NCBI GenBank assembly: GCA_903830985.1
Contig: CAIKVZ010000292.1
Coordinates: 1 to 32,689, forward strand
DNA: 32,689 bases
Source of the DNA: an uncultured beta proteobacterium
GTDB taxonomy: Bacteria; Pseudomonadota; Gammaproteobacteria; Burkholderiales; Burkholderiaceae_C
Reading direction: 5' to 3'
A program made the translations under genes and the position numbers. Positions 22,952 through 32,013 of the stretch are shown here, piece by piece. The first letter of the stretch is position 1. Each line of letters opens with the position of its first letter. A model generated the notes under the pieces. It ran no database searches, was not told the DNA's origin, and was given only the letters and a program-made list of their open reading frames with translations.

Positions 22952-25071
22952 TCAACTATCAACTTGACGATCAAGGCATCGCCACCCTCACTTGGGACAT
23001 GACCGGGCGCAGCCAGAATGTGCTCAATGGCGAGAGCTGTGCGGCGCTGTTTGCCGCCATAGCCAAGGCGGCAAAAGACGAGGCTGTGAAAGCCATCCTG
23101 ATGACTTCCGCCAAGGCCGATTTCGTCGCCGGCGGCGACCTCGAGTGGCTGCTGGCGGCCAAGGGTGCGGACGAGTTGTTCGCGCGCACGCTGGACCTGC
23201 ACCGCGCCTTGCGCCAGCTGGAAACCTGCGGCAAGCCCGTGGCCATGGCGCTGCCGGGATCGGCGCTGGGCGGAGGGCTGGAAGTGGCGATGGCCGGGCA
23301 TTACCGCGTCGCCTCGGACAACCCCCGGGCCCGCTTCGGCCTGCCCGAAGTCACACTGGGTCTGCTGCCCGGTGGTGGCGGGACCCAGCGTCTGCCGCGC
23401 CTGATCGGCATCCAGAATGCCTTGCCGCTGCTGCTCGAAGGCAAGCGCCTCAAGGCCGATGCCGCGCTGAAGCTGGGCCTGTTGCACGCCGTCGTTCCTG
23501 CCGGCACCGAGGTGGCGGCGGCACGCGCCTGGTTGCTGGCGCAGACAGCGCTTGTGCAGCAGCCCTGGGACAGCAAGGGCTTCAGGATTCCGGGCGGCGC
23601 CGTGTCGAGCCCGGGAGTGCAGCAACTGTTCATGGCGGCCAATGCCCTGCTGCGCGCCAAGACCTACGGCAACTACCCGGCGCCGCAGCACATCCTGTCC
23701 TGCGTGTATGAGGGACTCATCACCGACATCGACACGGGTCTGAAGACCGAGGCGCGCTACTTCGTCAACACGGTGCTTTCACCTCAAGCCAAGGCCATGA
23801 TCCGCACGCTGTTTTTCAGCATGAATGCGGCCAACAAACTGGCGGCGCGCCCCGCTGAGGTGCCGACGCAAAGCTACAGCAAAGTCGGGATTCTGGGCGC
23901 GGGCATGATGGGCGCGGGCATCGCCTACGTGAGCGCCAAGGCCGGCATCAGCGCGGTCTTGCTCGATACCACGCCGGAGGCCGCCGAGCGCGGCAAGTCC
24001 CATGCACAAGCCCTGGTGGAGAAGCAGCTGAACCGCGGGCAAATGAAGCCCGAGCAGGCGCAGGCCTTGCTGGCGCGCATCGCGCCGACGACGGACTACG
24101 CCGAATTGGCTGGCGCCGACCTCGTGATCGAGGCGGTGTTCGAGGACCGGGCCATCAAGGCCGGCGTGACACGCCAGGCCGAGGCCGTGCTCGCGGCCGA
24201 CGCGATCTTTGCCTCCAACACCTCGACCCTGCCGATCACTGGCCTGGCCCAGGCCAGCGCGCGTCCCGCGAACTTCATCGGCCTGCACTTTTTCTCGCCG
24301 GTGGAAAAGATGCCGCTGGTCGAGGTCATCGTCGGCAAGCTGACTTCCCCCGCCACCCTGGCGCGCGCGCTGGATTTCGTGAAGGCCTTGGGCATGACGC
24401 CGATCGTGGTGAACGACGCGCGCGGCTTCTATACCAGCCGCGTGTTCTCGACCTATGTGCTCGAAGGCATGGCGCTGCTGTCCCAGGGCGTGGCGCCGGC
24501 GCTGATCGAGAATGCCGGCCTGCAGGCCGGCATGCCGGTGGGTCCGCTGGCGCTGACCGACGAAGTCTCGGCCGAACTGGTGGTGAAGATCGACCGGCAG
24601 ACGCAGGCCGATCTGGGCGACGCCTGGCGTGAGCGCCCTGGGCAGTCCGTAGCGCGCAAATTGGTCGAGCTGGGGCGCATCGGCAAGAAGGCGGGCCGGG
24701 GCTTTTACGACTATCCAGAGGGTGGCAAAAAGAGCCTGTGGCCCGGTCTGGCAGAACAGTTTCCCCTGGCCGCGACGCAGCCGCCCCTGGCCGAACTGGT
24801 GCAGCGCCTGCTGTTCGTGCAGTCGCTGGAGGCGGCGCGCTGCATGGAGGAGGGCGTGCTCACCACGGCGCGCGACGCCGATGTCGGCTCCGTGCTGGGC
24901 TGGGGTTTCCCGGCTTATCTTGGCGGCACCATCGGCCAGATTCAGGGCCTGGGGGTGCAGACCTTTGTGGCGCAGTGCGAGCCCTTGGCGGCGCGCCATG
25001 GCGCGCGCTTTGCGCCGCCGCAGTTGCTGCTGGACATGGCGTCCCGGGGAGAGGCGTTCTACCCGCGTTGA
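22948..25071 (+). CDS. FadB/FadJ-like enoyl-CoA hydratase / 3-hydroxyacyl-CoA dehydrogenase
   Basis: 707 residues, the usual length for the multifunctional alpha subunit. In the N-terminal crotonase domain (about 1-200) the two catalytic Glu are E112 (GGGLEVAMAGHYR) and E134 (FGLPEVTLGLLPGGGG). The NAD-binding fold starts with VGILGAGMMGAGIAYVSAKAG (313-333). The dehydrogenase catalytic His is H447 in FIGLHFFSPVEKMPLVEV, followed by the two C-terminal dehydrogenase domains. It performs hydration and NAD-dependent oxidation between the dehydrogenase and thiolase steps encoded just upstream. Translation is coupled to the thiolase by ATGA overlap at 22948. Confidence 0.95.
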
Positions 25072-25114
25072 TAGTCAGCCGGCCCGGTATGCGGGCCATC
25101 ACAGGAGAGTGTGC

Positions 25115-26809
25115 ATGACGACGAATCCGCAGACCCATGACTTCGGGCAGCCCGCGGCGGACCGCTTTGGCGCCGTGACGCATGAAGTGCTGAACCAGCC
25201 TACGCCGCTGCAGGACATCAATCTCTTCAGCAGCGACCGTGCCTTGCAGGAGGCGGTGCAGCGTGAGGGCGCGGCCTGGGCGGCGGCCGACCTGCAGCGC
25301 TATGGTGGTCTGGCGGGCAGCGCCGACTTCCTGGAGTTGGGCCACCTCGCGAACCAGCACCCGCCTGAGTTCGACACCCACGACCGCCATGGCCAGCGCG
25401 TGGACCGCGTGCGCTTTCACCCCAGCTACCACCAGTTGATGCGCACGGCCATCGAGGAGGGGGTTCATTCCTCCCCCTGGACCGAACCTGGCCCTGGCGC
25501 CCATGTGGCGCGCGCCGCGCGTTTTTACATGCAGTCGCAGGTCGAGGCCGGACACGGCTGCCCCATCACCATGAGCTTTGCCGCCGTGCCCTGTCTGCAA
25601 CTGCAGCCGGACCTCGCGGCGTTATGGGTCCCGAAGCTGAACTCGCGCCATTACGACCCGCGCAATGTGCCGGTGGCGCAAAAGGCCGGCATCACCGTGG
25701 GCATGGCCATGACCGAGAAGCAGGGCGGCTCGGATGTGCGGGCTAACACCACAAGGGCCTTCGCCGTGGGCGCGCAAGGCCCGGGCCAGGCTTACGAACT
25801 CGTGGGGCACAAGTACTTTGTCTCGGCGCCCATGAGCGACGCCTTTTTGGTGCTGGCACAGACCGCGGCGGGGCTGTCGTGTTTTCTGCTGCCGCGCTGG
25901 CGGCCCGACGGCAGCAAGAACGCGCTGCAGGTGCAGCGCCTGAAAAAGAAGATGGGCAATGCCTCCAACGCCTCATGTGAGACCGAACTGCGCGGCGCCC
26001 TGGCCTGGATGGTCGGAACAGAGGGTCGCGGCGTGGCGACCATCATCGAGATGGTGGCAATGACGCGCTTTGACTGCATGACGGGTTCGGCCGCAGGCAT
26101 GCGCATGGCGCTGATCCAGGCGCTGCACCACTGCAGCCAGCGCGCGGCTTTCGGCAAGCTGCTGATCGAACAGCCGCTGATGCAAAACGTGCTGGCCGAT
26201 CTGGCGCTCGAGTCTGAAGCCGCACTGGCGATGTCCATGCGCATGGCGCGCGCCATCGACCGTCGCGGCGCCAGCGCTTCCGAGGACCTGCTGGTGCGCC
26301 TGGGTACGGCCATCGGCAAGTACTGGATCTGCAAGCGCGTGCCACAGCACGCCTACGAAGCCATGGAGTGCATAGGCGGCAGCGGCGTGATGGAGGAGTC
26401 GCCCATGCCGCGCCTGTACCGCGAGGCGCCGGTGAATGCGATCTGGGAGGGCAGCGGCAATGTGCAGTGCCTGGACGTGTTGCGCGCCATGGCGAAGACG
26501 CCTGATGTGCTGCCGGCGTTCTTCCATGAAGTCGATGCCGCGCGCGGCCAGCACGCCTCGCTGGACCGACATGTGACGAGCCTGAAGGACGACCTGCGCG
26601 ACCAGACTGAACTGGAGTACCGGGCGCGCGATCTGGTGGATCGCATGGCACTGGCGCTGCAGGCTGCGCTGCTGCTGCAAGGCGCACCGGGCTTTGTCGC
26701 CGACGCCTTTTGCCGCGCCCGATTCGACAGCCAGGGTCAGCATCAGTACGGCACGCTGCCGCGCGGCCTGGACGTGGCCAGCATCATCGAGCGCGCCATG
26801 CCACACTGA
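25115..26809 (+). CDS. AidB-like acyl-CoA dehydrogenase family protein
   Basis: 564 residues, longer than ordinary acyl-CoA dehydrogenases and similar to E. coli AidB (about 540). The AidB-type signature MTEKQGGSDVRANTT is present, as is the later RFDCMTGSAAGMRMALIQAL, CIGGSGVMEESPMPRLYREA and NAIWEGSGNVQCLDVLRAM (a Glu in the W-E-G-S position). AidB binds FAD and DNA and is linked to protection from alkylation damage, though its weak isovaleryl-CoA dehydrogenase activity suggests a metabolic origin. Within this beta-oxidation operon a metabolic role is as likely. The ATG at 25115 is chosen: an upstream in-frame extension would run deep into the fadB-like gene, and GGAGAG lies just before 25115. 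Confidence 0.92.
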   Translation: MTTNPQTHDFGQPAADRFGAVTHEVLNQPTPLQDINLFSSDRALQEAVQREGAAWAAADLQRYGGLAGSADFLELGHLANQHPPEFDTHDRHGQRVDRVRFHPSYHQLMRTAIEEGVHSSPWTEPGPGAHVARAARFYMQSQVEAGHGCPITMSFAAVPCLQLQPDLAALWVPKLNSRHYDPRNVPVAQKAGITVGMAMTEKQGGSDVRANTTRAFAVGAQGPGQAYELVGHKYFVSAPMSDAFLVLAQTAAGLSCFLLPRWRPDGSKNALQVQRLKKKMGNASNASCETELRGALAWMVGTEGRGVATIIEMVAMTRFDCMTGSAAGMRMALIQALHHCSQRAAFGKLLIEQPLMQNVLADLALESEAALAMSMRMARAIDRRGASASEDLLVRLGTAIGKYWICKRVPQHAYEAMECIGGSGVMEESPMPRLYREAPVNAIWEGSGNVQCLDVLRAMAKTPDVLPAFFHEVDAARGQHASLDRHVTSLKDDLRDQTELEYRARDLVDRMALALQAALLLQGAPGFVADAFCRARFDSQGQHQYGTLPRGLDVASIIERAMPH

Positions 26810-26843
26810 GGCTTCTACGGGCGAGATGCCCAGGGAGGAGTTC

Positions 26844-27380
26844 ATGGCCAAACGCTCGCTTGCCCTGTCCATGGTTTACGGTCTGCTCGAGCCCGGACCG
26901 GTGCTGCTGCTCACGACGGCGCACAAGGGCCGGGTCAATGCGATGACGCTGTCGTGGCACACGATGATGGAGTTCGAACCTCCCTTGGTGGGCTGCGTGG
27001 TCAGCGGCAAGGACTTCAGTTTTGCCGCGCTCAAGGCGACGCGCGAGTGCGTGCTCAACATTCCGACGGCGGAGCTGGCGCAGCAGGTCGTGGGCTGTGG
27101 CAACTGCAGCGGGCGCGAGGTCGACAAGTTCCAGAAATTTGGCCTGAAGCCGCTGCCGGCCAAGCGGGTCGCTGCGCCGCTGATCGGCGAGTGCTATGCG
27201 AATCTGGAATGCAAGGTCGTGGACACGCGCTTGTTGAATCGCTACAACTTCTTCGTGCTCGAGGTGGTGCAGGCCTGGATCGATCCCAAGTTCAAGGACC
27301 CCCGCACCTTGCACCATCGCGGCCATGGGACCTTCATGGTGGCCGGTGCAAGCATCAAGTTGCCGTCGAAAATGAGGTAG
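26844..27380 (+). CDS. Flavin reductase family protein (FMN-binding split barrel)
   Basis: 178 residues. LLLTTAHKGRVNAMTLSWHT is the N-terminal block of the flavin-reductase-like (DIM6/NTAB) FMN-binding family. It is followed by FEPPLVGCVVSGKDFSF and the strand/helix pattern ending in FFVLEVVQAWIDP. Such proteins bind FMN and may supply reduced flavin to monooxygenases or act as stand-alone oxidoreductases. No partner monooxygenase is visible here. The ATG at 26844 is supported by GGGAGGAG just upstream; the in-frame ATG at 26826 is weaker. It begins 34 bases after the AidB-like stop, in line with membership of the same operon. Confidence 0.88.
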   Translation: MAKRSLALSMVYGLLEPGPVLLLTTAHKGRVNAMTLSWHTMMEFEPPLVGCVVSGKDFSFAALKATRECVLNIPTAELAQQVVGCGNCSGREVDKFQKFGLKPLPAKRVAAPLIGECYANLECKVVDTRLLNRYNFFVLEVVQAWIDPKFKDPRTLHHRGHGTFMVAGASIKLPSKMR

Positions 27381-27542
27381 CCGGATCCTTGTTCAATGCG
27401 CCTTGGCGTTTGCTCTACACCTCTGCTTTCTTGTCTTTTGTCAATTTTTTACGCCTGGGCGCTCGCTACATTGACAGGCAGGAGACGAGGTTCGAGACCA
27501 TGGTTTACCCCTCGCTCGTTGACATCCAACAGGGAGAAAATA

Positions 27543-28115
27543 ATGGGCCAAAGCATGGACACGGTACCGCTGCGCAATGCCATTTTTGGACGTCGTTCCG
27601 TGCGCGCATTCAGTCCGGATCGAATTGATGCACTGACGTTGCGCGCCTTGCTGGCGGCTGCGGTGCGGGCACCGACCGCGATGCACGGTGAGCCCTGGCA
27701 ATTCGTCATCGTGCAAAACCCCGAGTTGCTCAAGCACCTTTCGCAGCGGGCCATTGAAGGCCTGGCTGCCGACGCCGCACGCCTGGGCGCGGGGCGCGAC
27801 ATCCTTTCCCAACCGGGTTTCAATGTCTTCTACGATGCCGGCAGTCTGATCGTGATCTGCGCCAAATCCGACGGACAGTTTGCCCAGGCCGACTGCTGGC
27901 TGGCGGCGCAGAACCTGATGCTCACGGCCTACGCCATGGGGCTGGGAAGCTGTGTCATCGGCATGGCGGTTCCCATGCTGAACCTGCCTGGGGTGAAGCT
28001 GGAACTCGGCATTCCGCCCGAGTCGACAGCGGTCGTACCCATCATCGTCGGCAAACCGCGCAGCGAGAGCTGGCCCGCTGCCAGGCACGAGCCGCAGATC
28101 GTTGCCTGGCGGTAG
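27543..28115 (+). CDS. Nitroreductase family protein
   Basis: 190 residues. The FMN-binding N-terminal block GRRSVRAFSPDRID and the following AAVRAPTAMHGEPWQFVIV identify the nitroreductase fold. The centre has ADCWLAAQNLMLTAYAMGLGSCVIG, and the end PIIVGKPRSE, all characteristic. These are NAD(P)H-dependent FMN oxidoreductases, homodimeric and cytosolic, with broad substrates; the natural one is unknown. CAGGGAGAAAATA precedes the ATG. The 162-base gap before it contains T-rich runs but no promoter I would defend, so it may be a separate unit or the operon tail. Confidence 0.9.
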   Translation: MGQSMDTVPLRNAIFGRRSVRAFSPDRIDALTLRALLAAAVRAPTAMHGEPWQFVIVQNPELLKHLSQRAIEGLAADAARLGAGRDILSQPGFNVFYDAGSLIVICAKSDGQFAQADCWLAAQNLMLTAYAMGLGSCVIGMAVPMLNLPGVKLELGIPPESTAVVPIIVGKPRSESWPAARHEPQIVAWR

Positions 28116-28175
28116 AGGGACCCACCGTCGGTTCAATGCCTCGGTCGAGTTGGCCGACTCACGGCCATGGGGCGG

Positions 28176-28181
28176 TATAGT
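28176..28181 (+). promoter_or_regulatory. -10-like TATAGT five bases before the start codon
   Basis: TATAGT ends only five bases before the ATG at 28187 of the RNB-type exonuclease gene, and no purine-rich ribosome site is evident nearby. If used as a -10 box, transcription would start at about the A of ATG, giving a leaderless mRNA. No convincing -35 is seen at the right distance, so this is tentative. Confidence 0.3.
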
Positions 28182-28186
28182 GACCC

Positions 28187-29659
28187 ATGCAAGCCAACCA
28201 TCACCATCACCGCTCCGACCTCGTGCGCTACGCCACCCAGGCCATGCTTGATCGCGGACTGCAGCCGGAATTTTCCGACGCCGTGCGGCGGCAACTGGCA
28301 GCGATCTCTGGCCCGGGCCAGGATGGCGATGCCGCGATCGAGGATCAGCGGCACCTGCTGTGGTGCTCCATCGACAACGACGATTCCCTCGATCTGGATC
28401 AATTGACGGTGTGTGAACTGATGGAGGGTGGCGCCATCAAACTGCGCGTGGCGATTGCCGACGTTGATGCGCTGGTGAAGAAGGGCTCGGCCATCGACGA
28501 CCACGCGCGTGCCAACACCACTTCGGTCTATACCTCGGCGCGCATTTTTCCCATGCTGCCCGAGCGCCTGTCCACCGACCTCACCTCGCTCAACCCGGAC
28601 CAGGACCGGCTGGCGCTGGTGACCGAGATGATGTTCGGCGCCGACGCCACGCTGGTCAACTCCGGTGTGGTGCGCGCCTGGGTGCGCAACCACTCCAAGC
28701 TGGCCTACGACGCCGTTGCGGCCTGGATCGAAGGCGAGGGTACGCTGCCCGCCGCCGCAGCGGCCGTGCCCGGCATGGACACCCAGCTGCGCACCCAGGA
28801 CGCTCTGGCCCAGCAATTGCGCGCGCTGCGCCATACTCAAGGCTCGCTGGAACTCGAGTCCCTGCAGCCGCGCGCCGTATTCGAGGGCGAGCGCGTGGTC
28901 GACATCCGCTCCCAAGTGCAAAACCGGGCCCGCCAGCTGATCGAAGAGGTGATGATCGCCACCAATGGCTGCACGGCGCGCTACCTGGCCGCGCGCGGCG
29001 GCGCCTCGCTGCGTCGCGTCGTGCGTTCACCCGAGCGCTGGCTGCGCATCGTGGCCGTCGCGCTGGAATACGGTGAATCGCTGCCGAGCGAGCCCGATTC
29101 GAGGGCGCTGGAGGCCTTTCTCGCGAAACGCCACAGTGCCGATCCGCTGCGCTTTCCCGACCTGTCGCTGGTCATCGTCAAACTCATGGGCCGCGGCGAG
29201 TACGTGGTGGAAGCGCCGGGTGCCGCGCCCATCGGCCACTTCGGCCTGGCGGTACGCGATTACACCCATTCGACGGCGCCGAACCGGCGCTTTCCCGATC
29301 TGATCACTTCACGCCTGCTCAAGGCTGCGTTGAGCCAATCGCCGCCGCCTTATTCCATGGCAGAACTGGCGGCGCTCGCCGAGCACTGCACGCGCCAGGA
29401 GGACGCCGCGCAGAAGGTGGAACGCCAGATCGCCAAGTCCGAGGCGGCGTTGCTGCTGGAACAACGCATTGGCGAGCGCTTTGACGGCCTGGTCACGGGC
29501 AGCAGCAGCGCCGGCGTTTGGGTGCGGGTGTTCACCCCCCCGGCCGAGGGCAAACTGTTGGGCGGCCAGTCCGCCTTGAGGGTGGGCGACAAGGTTCGGG
29601 TCAAGCTGGTGGGGACCAACGTGGAACGCGGCTTCATCGACTTTGTGATTGCGGACTGA
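28187..29659 (+). CDS. Compact RNase II/R-family (RNB) exoribonuclease
   Basis: 490 residues, shorter than RNase II (about 640) or RNase R (about 800), because the cold-shock domains are largely missing. The RNB catalytic motif is SIDNDDSLDLDQL (61-73). It aligns D63, D69 and D71 with E. coli RNase II D201, D207 and D209, while the fourth Asp (D210) is Gln72. The second signature YTHSTAPNRRFPDL carries the Arg that assists phosphodiester cleavage. A short S1-like tail (DGLVTGSSSAGVWVRVF to the end) follows. Predicted activity is processive 3'-5' RNA degradation, possibly tuned by the Gln. The native HHHH at residues 5-8 is part of the gene. It converges with groEL 18 bases away. Confidence 0.9.
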   Translation: MQANHHHHRSDLVRYATQAMLDRGLQPEFSDAVRRQLAAISGPGQDGDAAIEDQRHLLWCSIDNDDSLDLDQLTVCELMEGGAIKLRVAIADVDALVKKGSAIDDHARANTTSVYTSARIFPMLPERLSTDLTSLNPDQDRLALVTEMMFGADATLVNSGVVRAWVRNHSKLAYDAVAAWIEGEGTLPAAAAAVPGMDTQLRTQDALAQQLRALRHTQGSLELESLQPRAVFEGERVVDIRSQVQNRARQLIEEVMIATNGCTARYLAARGGASLRRVVRSPERWLRIVAVALEYGESLPSEPDSRALEAFLAKRHSADPLRFPDLSLVIVKLMGRGEYVVEAPGAAPIGHFGLAVRDYTHSTAPNRRFPDLITSRLLKAALSQSPPPYSMAELAALAEHCTRQEDAAQKVERQIAKSEAALLLEQRIGERFDGLVTGSSSAGVWVRVFTPPAEGKLLGGQSALRVGDKVRVKLVGTNVERGFIDFVIAD

Positions 29660-29677
29660 CGCCGGACGCCGTCGCAT

Positions 29678-31312
29678 TCACATCATCGGGGAACTGCCTG
29701 GCAGTTCTGGTGCTTCCGCGGTGCCGCTGCTTTTGGGGGCGGTGGCGATGAGGCAGTCTATGGTCAGGATCAGGCTGGCGATGGACGCGGCATTTTGCAG
29801 CGCCAGTCGCGTGACCTTGGCCGGGTCGATCACGCCCATCTTGAGCAGGTCGCCATAGGACCTTGTCGCCGCGTTGTAGCCAAACGCGGGGTCAGTGGAT
29901 TCGTCGACCCGATTGAGGATCACCGAGGGCTCGTCGCCCGCATTGCTGACGATGCGCCGCAAGGGTTCTTCCAGCGCGCGCGACACCAGGCGTATGCCCG
30001 ACGCCTCATCCAGTGTGCCGCCGCTCAGAGGGTCCAGCACATGACGCGCCCGCAGCAGGGCCACCCCGCCCCCGGGCACGATGCCTTCTTCCACTGCCGC
30101 GCGGGTGGCATGCAGTGCGTCTTCCACCCGGATCTTGCGCTCCTTCAATTCGGTCTCGGTGGCGGCGCCGACCTTGATCAGCGCCACTCCGCCGGACAGC
30201 TTGGCGGCTCTTTCGTCCAGCTTTTCACGGTCATAGTCACTGGTGGCGAGTTCGCGCTCCTTGCGAATGGAGGCAAGTCTGTCCTTGATCGCCGCAGCGC
30301 GTCCGGCACCGCCGATCAAGGTGGTGCCGTCCTTGGTGATCTCGGCGCGCGTGGCTTGCCCCAGGTCTGCCAGTTTGACCTTGGGCAGCGTGACGCCGAC
30401 CTCGTCGCTGACCACCGTGCCTCCCGTGAGCACGGCAATGTCCTGCACCATGGCCCGGCGCCGGTCACCGAAGCCCGGGGCCTTGACAGCGCAGGTGCGC
30501 AAGGTTCCCCGAATCGTGTTGATCACCAGCGCTGCCAGTGAGTCGTTGTCCACCTCCTCGGCGATCACCAGCAGGGGACGTCCCGCCTTGACGACTTCCT
30601 CGAGCAGAGGCAGCAGGTCCTTCAATGAGGTCAATTTTCCCTCGCAAAGAAGAATTGCCACATCCTCCAGCACGGCACTTTGCCGCTCCGTGTTGTTGAT
30701 GAAGTAGGGGGACAAAAAGCCCCGGTCAAACTGCATGCCTTCCACCACCTCGAGCACGCTGACCAGGCCGGAACCATCCTCGATCGATATGGCGCCTTCG
30801 CGTCCGACCTTGTCGATGGCACTGGCCAGCAGGTCACCGATGGAGCGATCGTTGTTGGCCGAGATCGCCGCCACATGGGCGATTTCCTGCGAAGTCGCGC
30901 AAGGCTTGGCCATGCGTTTGAGTTCGGCGACGACGGCCTCGATCGCCAGTTCAATGCCGCGTTTCAGGTCCATGGGATTCATGCCGCCGGCCAGGTAGCG
31001 CAAACCCTCCTGGATCATGGCGTGGGCCAGAACCGTGGCCGTGGTGGTGCCGTCGCCCGCCATCTCGCTGGTGCGGGCCGCGACCTCGCGCAGCAACTGC
31101 GCACCCATGTTTTCAAACCGGTCTTCAAGTTCGATCGCCTTGGCCACCAGCACGCCAGAGTTGACGATCTGGGGCGGGCCGAACTCGCGTTCCAGGATGA
31201 CGGTGCGACCGCGCGGGCCGAGCGTGACCTTGACCGCTTCGGCCAAGGCATCGACACCACGGCGGATCTTGTCACGGGCGGCGTCGTGAAAAACAAGTTG
31301 TTTGGCACTCAT
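29678..31312 (-). CDS. groEL: GroEL chaperonin paralogue (no groES, divergent ATP site and tail)
   Basis: 544 residues, full GroEL length. Conserved parts include VTLGPRGR (29-36), [12 protein letters not shown] (61-72), [11 protein letters not shown] (85-95, Asp87), [15 protein letters not shown] (396-410, Asp398) and a normal apical domain. Two departures stand out. Position 52, Asp in E. coli GroEL and needed for ATP hydrolysis, is Ser (IVNSGV). The C-terminus ends [10 protein letters not shown] without GGM repeats. No groES is adjacent. The ATG at 31312 (MSAKQLVF) matches the GroEL start. It lies 19 bases after the lipoprotein-like gene and is probably co-transcribed. It is likely a specialised, slow-cycling paralogue rather than the housekeeping chaperonin. 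Confidence 0.93.
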   Translation of the reverse strand: MSAKQLVFHDAARDKIRRGVDALAEAVKVTLGPRGRTVILEREFGPPQIVNSGVLVAKAIELEDRFENMGAQLLREVAARTSEMAGDGTTTATVLAHAMIQEGLRYLAGGMNPMDLKRGIELAIEAVVAELKRMAKPCATSQEIAHVAAISANNDRSIGDLLASAIDKVGREGAISIEDGSGLVSVLEVVEGMQFDRGFLSPYFINNTERQSAVLEDVAILLCEGKLTSLKDLLPLLEEVVKAGRPLLVIAEEVDNDSLAALVINTIRGTLRTCAVKAPGFGDRRRAMVQDIAVLTGGTVVSDEVGVTLPKVKLADLGQATRAEITKDGTTLIGGAGRAAAIKDRLASIRKERELATSDYDREKLDERAAKLSGGVALIKVGAATETELKERKIRVEDALHATRAAVEEGIVPGGGVALLRARHVLDPLSGGTLDEASGIRLVSRALEEPLRRIVSNAGDEPSVILNRVDESTDPAFGYNAATRSYGDLLKMGVIDPAKVTRLALQNAASIASLILTIDCLIATAPKSSGTAEAPELPGSSPMM

Positions 31313-31331
31313 GGCGGTCACCCCGTTGTTT

Positions 31332-31748
31332 TCAGTTGGCGCTCTTGCGGATGCCGGCAACACCGGCCTTGAGTTTCTCGATCGCGCTGCCGCAGGCCTC
31401 TTTCAGTCCACTCCAGTTTTCCAGCGTGGCTGATTCCAGATCGGCGAGCAGTCGCTCCACCTCAAGCTTTTGCGCCTCAAGCTTTGCCTGTTCCTGATTC
31501 AGTTTGGCCTGAGCCTGGGCATTCAGGGTCCCGGCCTTCTGTCTCAATTCTCCGATGGCCTTCGCGAGTTCATCCAGTTCCTTGTGTGCGGCTTGCGTGA
31601 ATGCCCTGCGCTGTGTGTCTTGCGCAGTGGCTGCGTTCGCGGCCGCTGGCTTTTGCAGTTCAGGCAGAGGCGGCTTGACCTTGTCACAGGAGACGTAGGT
31701 GACGGCCAGAACAACAGCGAGCGTGATGGAGGCCAGGTTTCGCGTCAT
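31332..31748 (-). CDS. Small coiled-coil lipoprotein-like protein
   Basis: 138 residues. A hydrophobic signal (about 6-20) ends at YVSC, with Cys21 as potential lipidation site; Tyr at -3 is unusual for a lipobox. After a Pro/Ala-rich spacer (25-42), residues about 48-108 are strongly helical, Ala/Leu/Gln/Glu-rich, with heptad-like repeats ([20 protein letters not shown]), so a coiled coil is predicted. A second Cys (about 119, EACGSAIEK) is near the end. GAGAGGA lies about seven bases before the ATG. I do not recognise the family. The 19-base spacing to groEL suggests an operon, and expression under the same stress is inferred. Confidence 0.78.
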   Translation of the reverse strand: MTRNLASITLAVVLAVTYVSCDKVKPPLPELQKPAAANAATAQDTQRRAFTQAAHKELDELAKAIGELRQKAGTLNAQAQAKLNQEQAKLEAQKLEVERLLADLESATLENWSGLKEACGSAIEKLKAGVAGIRKSAN

Positions 31749-31797
31749 GACATTTCCTCTCGGTGCCGGCTCACTTTAGGCGCTTGCCCACAGGTGA

Positions 31798-31888
31798 AAT
31801 TGCGAATCGTCAAGGCTGTGGAGTGGCCCGCGGGACAGGGCTGGCGATGACGGTTTTGCGCAAGTGGGTCGCAATTGCGATTAGTCAA
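31798..31888 (-). promoter_or_regulatory. Two copies of a -35-containing 16-mer upstream of lipoprotein-groEL
   Basis: On the minus strand TTGACGATTCGCAATT (31813-31798) and TTGACTAATCGCAATT (31888-31873) differ at three positions and are 75 bases apart. Both begin with the -35 pentamer TTGAC, and the distal one lies within the 12-bp palindrome TCGCAATTGCGA (31869-31880). They could be twin promoters or repeated regulator sites controlling the lipoprotein-groEL pair. No good -10 box is seen for either at 17 bases. Confidence 0.3.
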
Positions 31889-32013
31889 TCAGCAGGAATT
31901 TGCGCGCCTTACCGTAGGTGCTTGCTTCTGCGGCAATCGGGGTTTGTCCGTTTCGTGATTTCGGAATTTCCTGGCAGAGGACTGGCGCAACGACATTTTT
32001 CAGGAACACCATC

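Noticed and set aside
28199-28210. HHHH near the N-terminus of the RNB protein, resembling an engineered tag
   Set aside because: Only four His and embedded in natural-looking flanking sequence; no vector features around it.
29660-32013. Search for groES beside the groEL paralogue
   Set aside because: No frame of about 95 residues with the GroES mobile-loop or roof features exists in this interval; the upstream partner is a coiled-coil protein.
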